This document shows, in pieces, positions 6,731-14,860 of a DNA stretch of 14,860 nt. The translations under genes and the position numbers were made by a program. Source of the stretch: a bacterium (GTDB lineage Bacteria; UBP13; UBA5359); assembly GCA_028685295.1 (NCBI GenBank), contig JAQUEL010000048.1, positions 1-14,860 on the forward strand, in the 5' to 3' direction. Position 1 is the first letter of the stretch, and each line of letters begins with the position of its first letter. Under the pieces are notes generated by a model, which saw only the letters and a list, made by a program, of their open reading frames with translations, made no database searches and was not told the origin of the DNA.

Positions 6731-9064
6731 TCATTCAACGCTTGTGCTTAATACAAACCAGACTTTGTAACAACCGGATGCTATGCTGAAATAATTATCG
6801 CCGAGGACGATCACACCTTCCGAGACTAAATCTACGGAAAAGTATTCTGGGAAGCGGACCTTGGCAGGCAAAGATTTCGGCATATCCGAGAACATCCGCA
6901 ACTCTGCTTTTCGATTGTCGATCATGTCAACTTCCAAAGACAGCTTCCCTCTTGTATTGTAAAGATTGCTCAAGGATGTAAAATCGTTCTCCTGAAGCCA
7001 GGTAAAGGGTATGCCGCCCAGCAGTGTCGCTATATGATCGTGCTCAAAGTAAAATGATTTGATAATCATATCCAGCGCTCTGCCACTGCCGCTTCCGTTG
7101 GGTTGCCAGGGCGTGAATGCCGGATCGACCTTAGAGAACCTCTCCTGCACTTGATAAGTATCCTGTGTCATGCCATATTTCAAGTTGGTCATTATTGCCA
7201 TAAAGGCTTTCTTCCATTCCCCTAATTGTAAGTATATATCCTGCCAAAGCCACTCACCCACACCCATGTAATAGATGACTCTATCCATCTTGCCGATAAA
7301 ATAATCATCGACCAGATTGTCTTCAAAGTAGCTGATATAGCGTTGGAAGGATTTACTGCTTATATCAATAGCTCGACAGTATCCCAGATGGGCTGCACTG
7401 CATATGTTTTCAAACTTATCGGTAAATCTTTCTTCAGGATCTCCTGTCTGTATCTTGCGCTCAATGAAGCCGCTGGACTGCGTTAATCCGCAAACTGCAA
7501 CTGCTATATCTTGCTTATATTGCTCCAGCTCCGCCCGAAATGTGTTTGCCTGTTTATGACCTAACTTTTCCAGCAAAGCCACAGATTTATTCAAGCCCCA
7601 AAAAGTGTAAGCATCCGTGATGGACACTATATGACCTATATCGCCATCAGTAGCACAGCCAAAAGGCATTAGGCCGTAGGTTAAAGGTCGAGCCCCGTCT
7701 AGGCTTAAACGGCGCGTCTCTTTAATTTGGTTCACTATCCACTCGCTCGCTTTGATAATCTTAGGCAGATATTGCTCCAAATATGCTCCGTCCTGGGAGT
7801 AGAGATAATAGTCTGCTGCTAAAGCCAGTGCTGAACCTGTGGTATTTATCCAGCGTGGTCCTGTCGTACCGATTGAGCCGCCAGTGGTGGTAAACCTACC
7901 ACGTGGTGCATAGCCAGCATCCTGTAATTTGAAAATGAAATCCAATGCCTCTCTAACAGGCTTAAAATGACCTATTTGCAACATCGGCATTAGCATGAAT
8001 ACCGCTTCCCAGACCCAAACAAAGAAACGTTCGGATGATCCTCCCTGCGTCGGCATTAAGTCGGCTTTGCCGGGAAAGCGCACCAAAAGCTGCAGAATGG
8101 ATGTTTGCAACGTGTAAAAAATTTTATCCCATTTCTCCGTCTTACAGATTAACTGTGCAATATTATCGGTGAAATACGATTTATAATGTGCCAACGATTG
8201 CTCTCGGCAAATTTCGGCACTGGATACAGCCATAGCTTGCAGGTGCTTGTCGCTAATGTTCTCGTATCCCGTCAATATCACCAGACTAAAAGTTTCACTG
8301 CACTTGGGTTCCAGCATCAAAGAAAACCGCATAGCATCCTGCATTTTTTTACAACGTAAAGGCGGAGTAACAAAATAAGGACTGTTACCATCGAACTTTT
8401 TATTATAGTCCTCATCATCAAAGGTAACCGTATCCTTCCAAGAGCAAGCGAAATTCCCTGGCAGCACTCTACCAATACTTCTTTCCTGATATAGTATCCT
8501 ATCACCTTGCAAACCGACCTTATCGCAAAATAACCACTTGCTGTTATCCCAGTAAAAGGGAATGTAATGAAACTCGAAAAGATCGCCTTCCTTTTGAAAG
8601 TTAATCTTTGCCCAGGCGTTCACTTCTTCAGGAGAATTGCTTTCGTTAGTAATGGAACAGCATATCCATAGCATGCTTTGCTTTGACTCTTCCAACGGAC
8701 AGCAAAAATACTCGAAACGATAAAGAATATTTCGAGCAAAATAGTCGGTCTGCACGATTGGATAGCGCCCCTCCGCTAGCATCATCTGACTACAACGGAA
8801 ATCTGGAATGAAAGGAGGGATATCAAGCGCGAATTGAATCAGCATGGTTTCCGTCTGCGAGATTCGCTCCCAATCGTGGCGTTCATGGACGGAAAGACTC
8901 GGATAAACTCGGCGGCGACATACATTTAAAGCGCTGTCCACATGAATAAAATCGGGCGAATACACCGGTTGAATGGGGAGATGCACAGTAAGCGGCGACG
9001 GCCATTTATTCTCGTTGTCGGCCAGTATCCGGTTCCAACTTTTTCGGTTAATTGAGCTATACAT
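6731..9064 (-). CDS. Six-hairpin glycosidase-like protein, family unassigned (777 aa)
   Basis: I recognise the overall architecture but not the exact family. Residues 1-290 look like a beta-rich N-terminal domain, about 310-690 like an (alpha/alpha)6 six-hairpin barrel, and 700-777 like a small C-terminal beta domain. Barrel-type signs include SSERFFVWVWEAVFML (345-357), DGDIGHIVSITDAYTFWGLNKS (474-494, with D/E-rich catalytic candidates), and GSGSGRALDMIIKSFYF (657-673). The arrangement recalls GH78, GH63, GH15 or glycogen-debranching-type folds, so it probably cleaves an exo-linked sugar. E345, E353, D473, D475, D484 and E604 are possible acid residues, but I cannot assign them. No signal peptide is present, so it is probably cytoplasmic like the GH42 enzyme downstream. 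The ATG at 9064 has a weak GGATGG upstream. A possible own promoter lies in the 97-bp gap before it. Confidence 0.62.
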   Translation of the reverse strand: MYSSINRKSWNRILADNENKWPSPLTVHLPIQPVYSPDFIHVDSALNVCRRRVYPSLSVHERHDWERISQTETMLIQFALDIPPFIPDFRCSQMMLAEGRYPIVQTDYFARNILYRFEYFCCPLEESKQSMLWICCSITNESNSPEEVNAWAKINFQKEGDLFEFHYIPFYWDNSKWLFCDKVGLQGDRILYQERSIGRVLPGNFACSWKDTVTFDDEDYNKKFDGNSPYFVTPPLRCKKMQDAMRFSLMLEPKCSETFSLVILTGYENISDKHLQAMAVSSAEICREQSLAHYKSYFTDNIAQLICKTEKWDKIFYTLQTSILQLLVRFPGKADLMPTQGGSSERFFVWVWEAVFMLMPMLQIGHFKPVREALDFIFKLQDAGYAPRGRFTTTGGSIGTTGPRWINTTGSALALAADYYLYSQDGAYLEQYLPKIIKASEWIVNQIKETRRLSLDGARPLTYGLMPFGCATDGDIGHIVSITDAYTFWGLNKSVALLEKLGHKQANTFRAELEQYKQDIAVAVCGLTQSSGFIERKIQTGDPEERFTDKFENICSAAHLGYCRAIDISSKSFQRYISYFEDNLVDDYFIGKMDRVIYYMGVGEWLWQDIYLQLGEWKKAFMAIMTNLKYGMTQDTYQVQERFSKVDPAFTPWQPNGSGSGRALDMIIKSFYFEHDHIATLLGGIPFTWLQENDFTSLSNLYNTRGKLSLEVDMIDNRKAELRMFSDMPKSLPAKVRFPEYFSVDLVSEGVIVLGDNYFSIASGCYKVWFVLSTSVE

Positions 9065-9142
9065 AAAACCATCCAGCTATTCTATAGATATTTCTCTTAT
9101 CATGTAGGCACTTCCGGCAAAACATTTGTAAAAACGCTTGTG

Positions 9143-9180
9143 TACCATGGTATAATACATTTTAGTTGCAGATTGCATAA
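9143..9180 (-). promoter_or_regulatory. Weak promoter candidate with a 10-bp palindrome
   Basis: On the minus strand TTATGC (9180-9175) and TATTAT (9157-9152) are 17 nt apart, a weak sigma-70-like pair facing the six-hairpin glycosidase-like gene. The perfect palindrome TACCATGGTA (9143-9152) touches the -10 box, where a repressor could act. The -35 box overlaps the 3' end of the PHP gene. Evidence is limited to pattern and position. Confidence 0.3.
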
Positions 9181-10211
9181 TCATAATTTACCGGCGAAGT
9201 AACCAGATGCTTGCCTTTCGCCTCGACATGAACGACATAATGATTTCTTCCCGGAAGAGGGACTTCATCTCTCCAATTCAAACCGTATTTCCCATTACCT
9301 TTCTCCCGATAAATCTGCACTCCGTTTCGATATACGGTTAATATAATATCCTCATCGGAAAAAAGGATTATTTTAATACTCGGCAATACCATTGTCTCAA
9401 TATATCTCTTTGAAGGAACCGGCTCCATCATCTCTACAGACAAATCCCCATAAGCCATATAGCTCCGCCTTTCATTCCAGGCATTCATTAAGCTCTCCCT
9501 GTTAAGCTTTCCATGGATATAGAGATAAGTTGAAGGAACTACCCTGGCCTCCGCTGAGAGCAATCTCCAACAGCTTTCAGCATTATCTACACCTGCACAG
9601 CATCCCATAACAGCTGAAGCCGGGTTGGAAAGATATCCAAGATATATTTCCAGATTTTTTTTCAAAGAAGCCAGACTGCCTATGGTGCATAGCTCCAGGT
9701 AATCCATTTGAAACAGAGGAGCAAGCGATAGAGGTGGAGGGCCGCTAAATAATGAATTGACAGAGAGGTGGGGATGATTCAATGTAAGAGACAGATTATG
9801 TTCATGCGCTTCGGCAATGAAGCTCCCCACCTCTTTAGTATACGAAGCAGCCAAGGCCCGGCTTTCCGGAAAATTAAGTCGTGGTAAATAATCTGCAATA
9901 GGAACACAGCAATGATGCTCATGCCTTTCTGTAAATGGAGCAAACATCAAATGCGCTTCCGGAGCAGGTATAAGAAGAGGGCCGCCGGGTTCATTCACCG
10001 ACAGGCAGGCTTCTTTATACTCCTCATACTCTCTGCTATCTATACCCCAATAATTACTACCTTCGATATCCCCATGATCCCCGGCACAAAAGGCAAAGCC
10101 GGCGTCTAATTCATTCAGCTCTTCGATCAGCATTTCCGGAGCTATTCTCCGCTCCGTCGGATAACGAAAGCTGGTGTGCAAATGCGTATACCCCTTATGC
10201 CACATCTTCAT
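9162..10211 (-). CDS. PHP-domain predicted hydrolase of the glycan locus (349 aa)
   Basis: This protein carries a PHP metal-binding core: YTHLHTS (H10, H12), FCAGDHGD (D45, H46), the glutamate in PAPEAHL (E85), ERHEHH (H97-H100), LTLNHPHL (H146, H148) and GVDNAES (D209). In many PHP proteins the last motif is D-x-H; here Asn-Ala follows the Asp, so that ligand set is altered. The last 80 residues look like a beta-sandwich tail. The substrate is unknown. I chose the ATG at 10211, which has GAGGG 6 nt upstream. A GTG at 10223 overlapping the previous stop (GTGA) is possible but has no ribosome site. Either way it is tightly coupled to the large secreted protein gene upstream and was probably co-transcribed with it. 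It has no signal peptide. It is only distantly similar to the other PHP protein at 1319-2710. Confidence 0.78.
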   Translation of the reverse strand: MKMWHKGYTHLHTSFRYPTERRIAPEMLIEELNELDAGFAFCAGDHGDIEGSNYWGIDSREYEEYKEACLSVNEPGGPLLIPAPEAHLMFAPFTERHEHHCCVPIADYLPRLNFPESRALAASYTKEVGSFIAEAHEHNLSLTLNHPHLSVNSLFSGPPPLSLAPLFQMDYLELCTIGSLASLKKNLEIYLGYLSNPASAVMGCCAGVDNAESCWRLLSAEARVVPSTYLYIHGKLNRESLMNAWNERRSYMAYGDLSVEMMEPVPSKRYIETMVLPSIKIILFSDEDIILTVYRNGVQIYREKGNGKYGLNWRDEVPLPGRNHYVVHVEAKGKHLVTSPVNYDYAICN

Positions 10212-10219
10212 GATATCCC

Positions 10220-13200
10220 TCACTGCAATTTGATAATGAAATCCGCAATCTTCCGACGATAAGCATCATAAAGATCTGTTGTCCAGACCGGCTGCTTATA
10301 TAACGGCGCACCATTACTATCCTTAACTTCATAATCATCATAATTTACAGATATCCTGGCTTGCAGATCCGTTAAAAAGAGCTTAGCTTCCCGAATCACC
10401 TTCAACGCTGCGGCATCTTTCCTTTTTTCGGCAGATTCGATATGCCGTTCCAAAGTTTTTATATACCTTAAATCATCTATCCCCTCTCTAATCGCCTCCC
10501 AGGTAATAGTGGATATCGGTCCTTCCGAACCGGGGTAGGTATGCCCATACATAACCGGCCCTGGATTATCCAATGGGTTATAAAGATTGCGATGATAGTA
10601 ATAAAGTTGATAGGTAAAATTCAATTGCCCTGCTACCCCTAACCGCCACATATAGAAGCCGACATTAAATCTGCACGCAGAGGGAATAAACGGGTTTGCA
10701 GCCCCATTATACGTCCATATCGATTTTCCCTTTGCTCTCATCGTTTGAAAGTAATCAGGGTTTGCCAATAGTGCTTTCGATAGCTGATGAGGATTTGGAC
10801 AAAAGATATCGACATTTTGTGAATCGGAAGAATCCACAAACATCGTAACAAAGGTTTTCGCCGTAGGGCAACACCCTTTAAGAAATTCCAGAAAAGCCAG
10901 TGTATTATGCTTCCTTGTTTCATTGTAAGGTTCATCAATATACCAATAGATTTCAGGCAGCCCTTCCTGCTTTACTTTTGCCTCCAATTCTTTTATTGCC
11001 CTGGCTACATACTCCCACTCCTGAATATCCAAGGCCCTCTTGCTGGTTGCTTGATTAGGATCCCATGGGAAATACGGACAGATATTCAGAGGCAAGGGCT
11101 GGGATAATCCGGTTTTTTTACACAGTCTCAAGAATTTTAAAAAGGCTTCCACATTGATGCTCTTACCCCTTTGTCCAAATTCGGACCATAGGTTTTGGCC
11201 GATTACAAATAAATTTACCGAGTTCATGCCATGTTCCTTCATATCGATCAGATCTTTTTCCAACAATTTCCAGCCATCCACCCCTCTTTCAGGATAGTTC
11301 AGAGGCAAATGGTAGCACATATTGAACGTTGTATCTTTCAGCTCATCCAACCGAAAAGGCAGCACCTCGCAACTTAGACTAATAACGCTTGCGGGAGCAT
11401 TCTCCGCTTCTATGATTATCTTGCCCCAATACCTCCCTGCTCTGGCGGTTTCGGGTATTTTGACAGTCAGCCATATTTTTACGGCCATGCCTTTGGCTAA
11501 ATCGGAAGCGGCATAATCCTCCAACACTTTGGGAAAGAGCATATATGTCGGTGGGTTTGACATCGCCACGTTGTGATAGTGATATTTAACCATTTGCACA
11601 TTGATGCTCGATCTACCGATAATATCTTTACCGTTTTGCAAGTTGCTTATAGATATTCTAACATTTTTCATGTCTTTCAACGGCAGTATGGAGAACGTTG
11701 CGGGTTCATATTCACCGGGGGCAGCAAAGAGCTTTAAATCCTTCGCCATCTCTTCTTTTCGGGGAATGCTGTTGGGATAAAGGATATCCAAGTAATTGGA
11801 GGAGAATATCAAATAACCCTTCTTATCGGTATCGGCAGGCAAAGGATTTGTCTCATTGTATTCGTACCTGGCAAATTTGATAATCCGATCGGCTGAACCC
11901 AGATAAATCTCTCTTTCTATTTTATTTAAAACCGTTTGTGCTTGAGAAAGATCTTCTTTTTTATAAATTATCAAGGCATTTACCAGCCATCCATTGTTCC
12001 CTTTGAATGTCAATAAGAGCTTGTTATCGGATACTCTGGCTGGAAATGAAAAGGGTTGAAAATTATATCGGCCGCCAACGGCAATATTAGCAAGCTCGGT
12101 GTTTCCTGAATATACTTTATACGTTGGAGAGGGATATATGGTATCGCCACAAATCAAATAAACCATATATTCCCCATCGGGCAAGTCTATCCTGAAGACA
12201 CTATCGCTTTTACCTTCAATAAAATCGCACGTCAGTTCATTAGGACTGCCGCTACCTTTTTCAACACCCCTATTAACACCACTCATTGCATTGTTTTTTA
12301 TCCAACCGTAGCCCAATATAGAAGCATAACGACTCTCAGGCTCAATTCCGATAAAACCTCTCTTAAGCGGCGAACTGAGCGTGCCGAAATCAAAGGCATA
12401 CTTAAATTTATAGCCATCCTTTGAGTCATCGGCAATAACAGATTCAAGACGACGTTTCTCTAAATCATGCAAGGCTCTGATTCGCGTCAAAGCGATATCT
12501 TCTTTAGGTAAAGATGCTTTATCTTTTATACATGATAAAACGGCAAATCTATCAGGTTGTAAAAACCTGACGGATTCCGGCAAAAAACAGATCGAGCTGT
12601 TTTCGCCGTTGACCTTGTTCTCCCGGCAAAGATTTATACGCCAATTGTCAGGTGAACCTAATATACTGATTAGTTCTTGAATGGGTATCGAGGCTTCGAC
12701 TACCCAGGATTTCTGTCCTATCGAGACTGAAGCTGTCCAGGCCGGGTTCCAGGAAGTATCCGGAAGCAATTCACGGTGCAGACCATCCCACCGAGCTCCT
12801 TTGGCATTAGCGATCAGATGGGCGGTTATTTTCTTATCTCTTGAGTAAATAAATACTTCCACACAATCATCATACCATAAGGTAGCATCGTGCTCCGTCT
12901 TCTCGGCACTCGCTCGCAATTTCAAAGTATCTGCCGTATAACAATTAAAAGCCAGATACAGATTTTTCTCATCATAAGACAGCAAGACATCGGTATCTTC
13001 ATTAGCAAAGCTATTAGTTCCGGGCAATAAAAAACCGTTGATTTTCGATGTATCTTGCCAGCATAGATCGTTCAATTGGCCATCAATGACCGGAGTTCCA
13101 TACGAAGCATAAATCTGCCTGGGCTGTGCAAGAAGATTCTTGGTTACATCGGCGATTTTGCGATCAAACTCTGTGCTGAAAGGGAAGCTCTGTTTGTACT

Positions 13201-13825
13201 GCGATAAATTGCTCTTATCGCACAGAGAGAAATCATCAAACCATACCCTTCCGCTTGTGGTCTTGCCATCCAGTTGAATATAGATCGCAATTTTTGTGGC
13301 TCCTTTAGGAACAAAGATATTATTTTTAACCTCTTTCCAATCATAATTTTCTTCTGTGGCAAACTTTGCAAAATTTTTGTATATAGTCTTGAATTCGCCT
13401 TCTCCCGTAATTACAGCTGCTACCCTGACAACGCTTTCATCATTAAGAGACACCTTCTCGCCTTTTGACCAAAAAGAAAACTGGTAATAAGTATTATCGC
13501 TCAGCACGTTAACAGCCTGGCTAATACACAGCATTCTGCCATGTGCTTTTCCAAAATCTTCAGAAGCCCTCTCATTGAATAAGCATAAGCTGCTTTCACC
13601 ACTCCTGAAAACGGTCTTATCCCAGAAGTAACACTTATTTATACCCTTATGCGAGGATCCAGAAAAAGATCCTGTTATTTCCCAGCCTGCCGGAAAGTTG
13701 TCTGTTCCATCTTCGAACCCGGGATTTACTATTAAGTTATCCACTGATGAAGCGTGCCCCATACCTGCCGGGATTACCAACAGAGACAGCCCTAACAGTA
13801 CCAATAAAAATATCTTTGCTTTCAA
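10220..13825 (-). CDS. Secreted multidomain glycoside-hydrolase-like protein (CBM-like plus DUF4091-type)
   Basis: This 1201-residue exported protein starts with a signal peptide (MKAK, hydrophobic core, cleavage near GHASS 23-27). Domains seen in order: a CBM4/9-like jelly roll with NLIVNPGFEDG and VWFDDFSL (about 28-203); a CBM9-like/DOMON-type domain (about 236-432, with PVIDGQLNDLCW); a malectin-like beta-sandwich (about 473-622); an immunoglobulin-like domain with APGEYEPATFSILPL (about 697-824); and a (beta/alpha)8-like domain (about 830-1125) with YIDEPYNE (D964, E965 as likely catalytic acid) ending in the DUF4091-like TITWEAIREGIDDLRYIKTLE. The hydrolytic activity is inferred, not shown. 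No membrane anchor is visible beyond the signal peptide. The start is a TTG with GGAGG 8 nt upstream and a stop codon directly before it in frame. It follows the pseudopilin gene by 94 bp and couples to the PHP gene. Confidence 0.8.
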   Translation of the reverse strand: MKAKIFLLVLLGLSLLVIPAGMGHASSVDNLIVNPGFEDGTDNFPAGWEITGSFSGSSHKGINKCYFWDKTVFRSGESSLCLFNERASEDFGKAHGRMLCISQAVNVLSDNTYYQFSFWSKGEKVSLNDESVVRVAAVITGEGEFKTIYKNFAKFATEENYDWKEVKNNIFVPKGATKIAIYIQLDGKTTSGRVWFDDFSLCDKSNLSQYKQSFPFSTEFDRKIADVTKNLLAQPRQIYASYGTPVIDGQLNDLCWQDTSKINGFLLPGTNSFANEDTDVLLSYDEKNLYLAFNCYTADTLKLRASAEKTEHDATLWYDDCVEVFIYSRDKKITAHLIANAKGARWDGLHRELLPDTSWNPAWTASVSIGQKSWVVEASIPIQELISILGSPDNWRINLCRENKVNGENSSICFLPESVRFLQPDRFAVLSCIKDKASLPKEDIALTRIRALHDLEKRRLESVIADDSKDGYKFKYAFDFGTLSSPLKRGFIGIEPESRYASILGYGWIKNNAMSGVNRGVEKGSGSPNELTCDFIEGKSDSVFRIDLPDGEYMVYLICGDTIYPSPTYKVYSGNTELANIAVGGRYNFQPFSFPARVSDNKLLLTFKGNNGWLVNALIIYKKEDLSQAQTVLNKIEREIYLGSADRIIKFARYEYNETNPLPADTDKKGYLIFSSNYLDILYPNSIPRKEEMAKDLKLFAAPGEYEPATFSILPLKDMKNVRISISNLQNGKDIIGRSSINVQMVKYHYHNVAMSNPPTYMLFPKVLEDYAASDLAKGMAVKIWLTVKIPETARAGRYWGKIIIEAENAPASVISLSCEVLPFRLDELKDTTFNMCYHLPLNYPERGVDGWKLLEKDLIDMKEHGMNSVNLFVIGQNLWSEFGQRGKSINVEAFLKFLRLCKKTGLSQPLPLNICPYFPWDPNQATSKRALDIQEWEYVARAIKELEAKVKQEGLPEIYWYIDEPYNETRKHNTLAFLEFLKGCCPTAKTFVTMFVDSSDSQNVDIFCPNPHQLSKALLANPDYFQTMRAKGKSIWTYNGAANPFIPSACRFNVGFYMWRLGVAGQLNFTYQLYYYHRNLYNPLDNPGPVMYGHTYPGSEGPISTITWEAIREGIDDLRYIKTLERHIESAEKRKDAAALKVIREAKLFLTDLQARISVNYDDYEVKDSNGAPLYKQPVWTTDLYDAYRRKIADFIIKLQ

Positions 13826-13838
13826 TTACTTTCCCTCC
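13823..13838 (-). promoter_or_regulatory. Strong ribosome site for a TTG start
   Basis: On the minus strand GAGGAGGG precedes the TTG at 13825-13823, with 8 nt between GGAGG and the codon. A TAA stop lies immediately upstream in frame and the next residues form the signal peptide, so no other start fits. Confidence 0.7.
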
Positions 13839-13919
13839 TCGATTTATTTGATTAAACGGATACCTTGTCACGATACTCAACAATATCTTCTATTGCTGTA
13901 AATCGGCTATTGCAAAGCA

Positions 13920-14654
13920 TCAATATCTATCCCATAGATTCGCGCTGTTGCCAACTTGATCACCATAGCTTAAATCGCTATATGGATTGGCCGCATCGCT
14001 AACAAAACGATAGGAAACGTGCCCATCCGCCCACAGAATGTTCAAGCCTGTTGAATGTCGGGGATGCGGAAATTGATATTTTAAAGTAGTATTGTAAAAA
14101 TCGTTAACAATAAACCAGCCGCATGTATTAGCAGGATTTGCAGGATCATGTATACTATCCAGCAGTAAAATCGTTTCCGCCGGTTTGCGTATATCCGAAT
14201 CCGTTGCCGCAGGAAATATGTTGCCGCCATATCTCCTACTCGTTCCTATGTGAGCTTCATTGTATCCATAATGTACAAATCTAAAACTGTTCGAAATCCT
14301 ACCTGGTAAAAAGCTTAGGAAATTATCGGCGCCAGAAGTGCCGGCAGCATAAGATGGACAGGCGAAAACCTTAACACTGCCTACATATTTTTCATTGAGA
14401 AGAATTTGCGGCCACATTATATGCGGTATAGTCCATGTTTGAAATAATTGAAAATCAGCCGGCGGGAAAACCCCATCATAATCCTGGGTATACATCATCA
14501 TGGCTGCACCAAGCTGTTTCAAATTACTCAGACATGCGGTTTGTCTGGATTTTTCTCTCGCCTTGCTGAAAACAGGAAATAATATTCCGGCCAGAATAGA
14601 AATTATTGCAATGACCACTAATAATTCTATTAAAGTGAATCCCTGCTTTCTCAT
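13920..14654 (-). CDS. Type IV pseudopilin-like protein with H-X9-DG motif
   Basis: The protein (244 aa) begins MRKQGFTLIELLVVIAI, the class III signal cut by a prepilin peptidase between G5 and F6, with E10 at mature position +5. A helix with LFPVFSKAREK and SNLKQLGAAMMMYTQDYDGVFPP (about 24-65) follows, then a globular domain with two cysteines (C99, C178). The C-terminal RHSTGLNILWADGH carries an exact H-X9-DG motif (H200, D210, G211). Such proteins are abundant in PVC-type and Armatimonadota genomes and are thought to belong to a type II secretion or pseudopilus-like surface system (family knowledge). The ATG at 14654 was chosen over the upstream in-frame ATG at 14759 because it has GGAGGG 9 nt upstream and starts at the canonical signal. 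It lies between the regulator and the large secreted protein, so a role in surface attachment or export of the locus products is likely but unproven. Confidence 0.88.
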   Translation of the reverse strand: MRKQGFTLIELLVVIAIISILAGILFPVFSKAREKSRQTACLSNLKQLGAAMMMYTQDYDGVFPPADFQLFQTWTIPHIMWPQILLNEKYVGSVKVFACPSYAAGTSGADNFLSFLPGRISNSFRFVHYGYNEAHIGTSRRYGGNIFPAATDSDIRKPAETILLLDSIHDPANPANTCGWFIVNDFYNTTLKYQFPHPRHSTGLNILWADGHVSYRFVSDAANPYSDLSYGDQVGNSANLWDRY

Positions 14655-14759
14655 ATTTCTCAACCCTCCAATCCGACTATCTGAAATTGGACGAAAACTA
14701 GAAAAGCATGTTCTCTTAAACGATATAGCGCGACAATCAGCTTTGGATAGTAGAATCAC

Positions 14760-14860
14760 CTACTTTTCTGTTTTTAGCTTTGCTCCGCAGGATTCCCTTA
14801 TTATCAATCTGGACTGCAATCTGATTTGCTTTAGTGAGACGGCCCTGTTATTGATATTAT
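14760..14860 (-). CDS. C-terminal end of a LacI-type transcriptional regulator (partial)
   Basis: Only the last 32 codons are inside the window, ending at a TAG at 14760-14762. The visible peptide includes KQIRLQSRLIIRESCG, which matches the end of the periplasmic-binding-like effector domain of LacI/GalR-type repressors (typically a LIVREST-like motif). The effector domain binds a sugar; the DNA-binding part lies beyond the edge. It is upstream of the pseudopilin gene by 105 bp and in the same direction, so it is the probable regulator of the glycan genes. The assignment rests on this short tail only. A GntR-type protein with the same effector domain would look alike. Confidence 0.55.
   Translation of the reverse strand, partial: NINNRAVSLKQIRLQSRLIIRESCGAKLKTEK

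Noticed and set aside
9149-9156. TATAAT on the plus strand at 9151-9156 as a promoter
   Set aside because: No -35 box at a suitable distance and no plus-strand gene downstream; the minus-strand reading fits the gene order better.
13826-13919. Direct repeats GTATC and GCAATAG in the gap before the large secreted protein gene
   Set aside because: They are short and unmatched to any promoter box, so chance cannot be excluded.

Overview
The window is a bacterial chromosome segment in which every gene I can support lies on the minus strand, so it reads right to left. No database search was possible, so the organism is inferred. The type IV pseudopilin-like protein with a C-terminal H-X9-DG motif, the very long secreted CBM/DUF4091-type protein and the glycan-directed gene set resemble free-living glycan degraders such as Armatimonadota or the Lentisphaerota/Kiritimatiellota side of the PVC group. 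The lysA gene shows that lysine is made by the diaminopimelate route. I would not name a genus.

Right part (about 14860 to 4382), in transcription order: the last 32 codons of a LacI-type regulator cut by the window edge; a pseudopilin-like protein; a 1201-residue secreted multidomain protein (signal peptide, carbohydrate-binding-like domains, (beta/alpha)8-like domain with a YIDEP motif, DUF4091-like C-terminus) that starts at TTG; a PHP-domain predicted hydrolase translationally close to it; a cytoplasmic six-hairpin-type glycosidase-like protein; and a GH42 beta-galactosidase. This looks like a carbohydrate-utilisation locus: surface or secreted factors and a regulator upstream, cytoplasmic glycosidases downstream. 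No transporter gene is visible in the window.

Middle (4330 to 2734): a HAD-family phosphatase followed by a 911-bp mobile unit. The unit carries a REP-associated (RAYT, Y1/HUH) transposase bounded by perfect 16-bp inverted repeats. It is inserted so tightly that its right repeat supplies the last codons and stop of the HAD gene, and its left end lies 24 bp from the next gene's start codon. The transposase has a near-consensus promoter whose -35 box is built partly from the terminal repeat, and it may be translated from a leaderless mRNA.

Left part (2710 to 1): a second, unrelated PHP-domain protein with an unusual N-terminal extension, then diaminopimelate decarboxylase (lysA), whose last few codons run off the left edge. 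By eye this part is richer in G+C than the region from about 9 kb to 14.8 kb. No stretch over 300 bases lacks a gene; the largest gap is 138 bp (6593-6730). I saw no tRNA, rRNA or CRISPR array.
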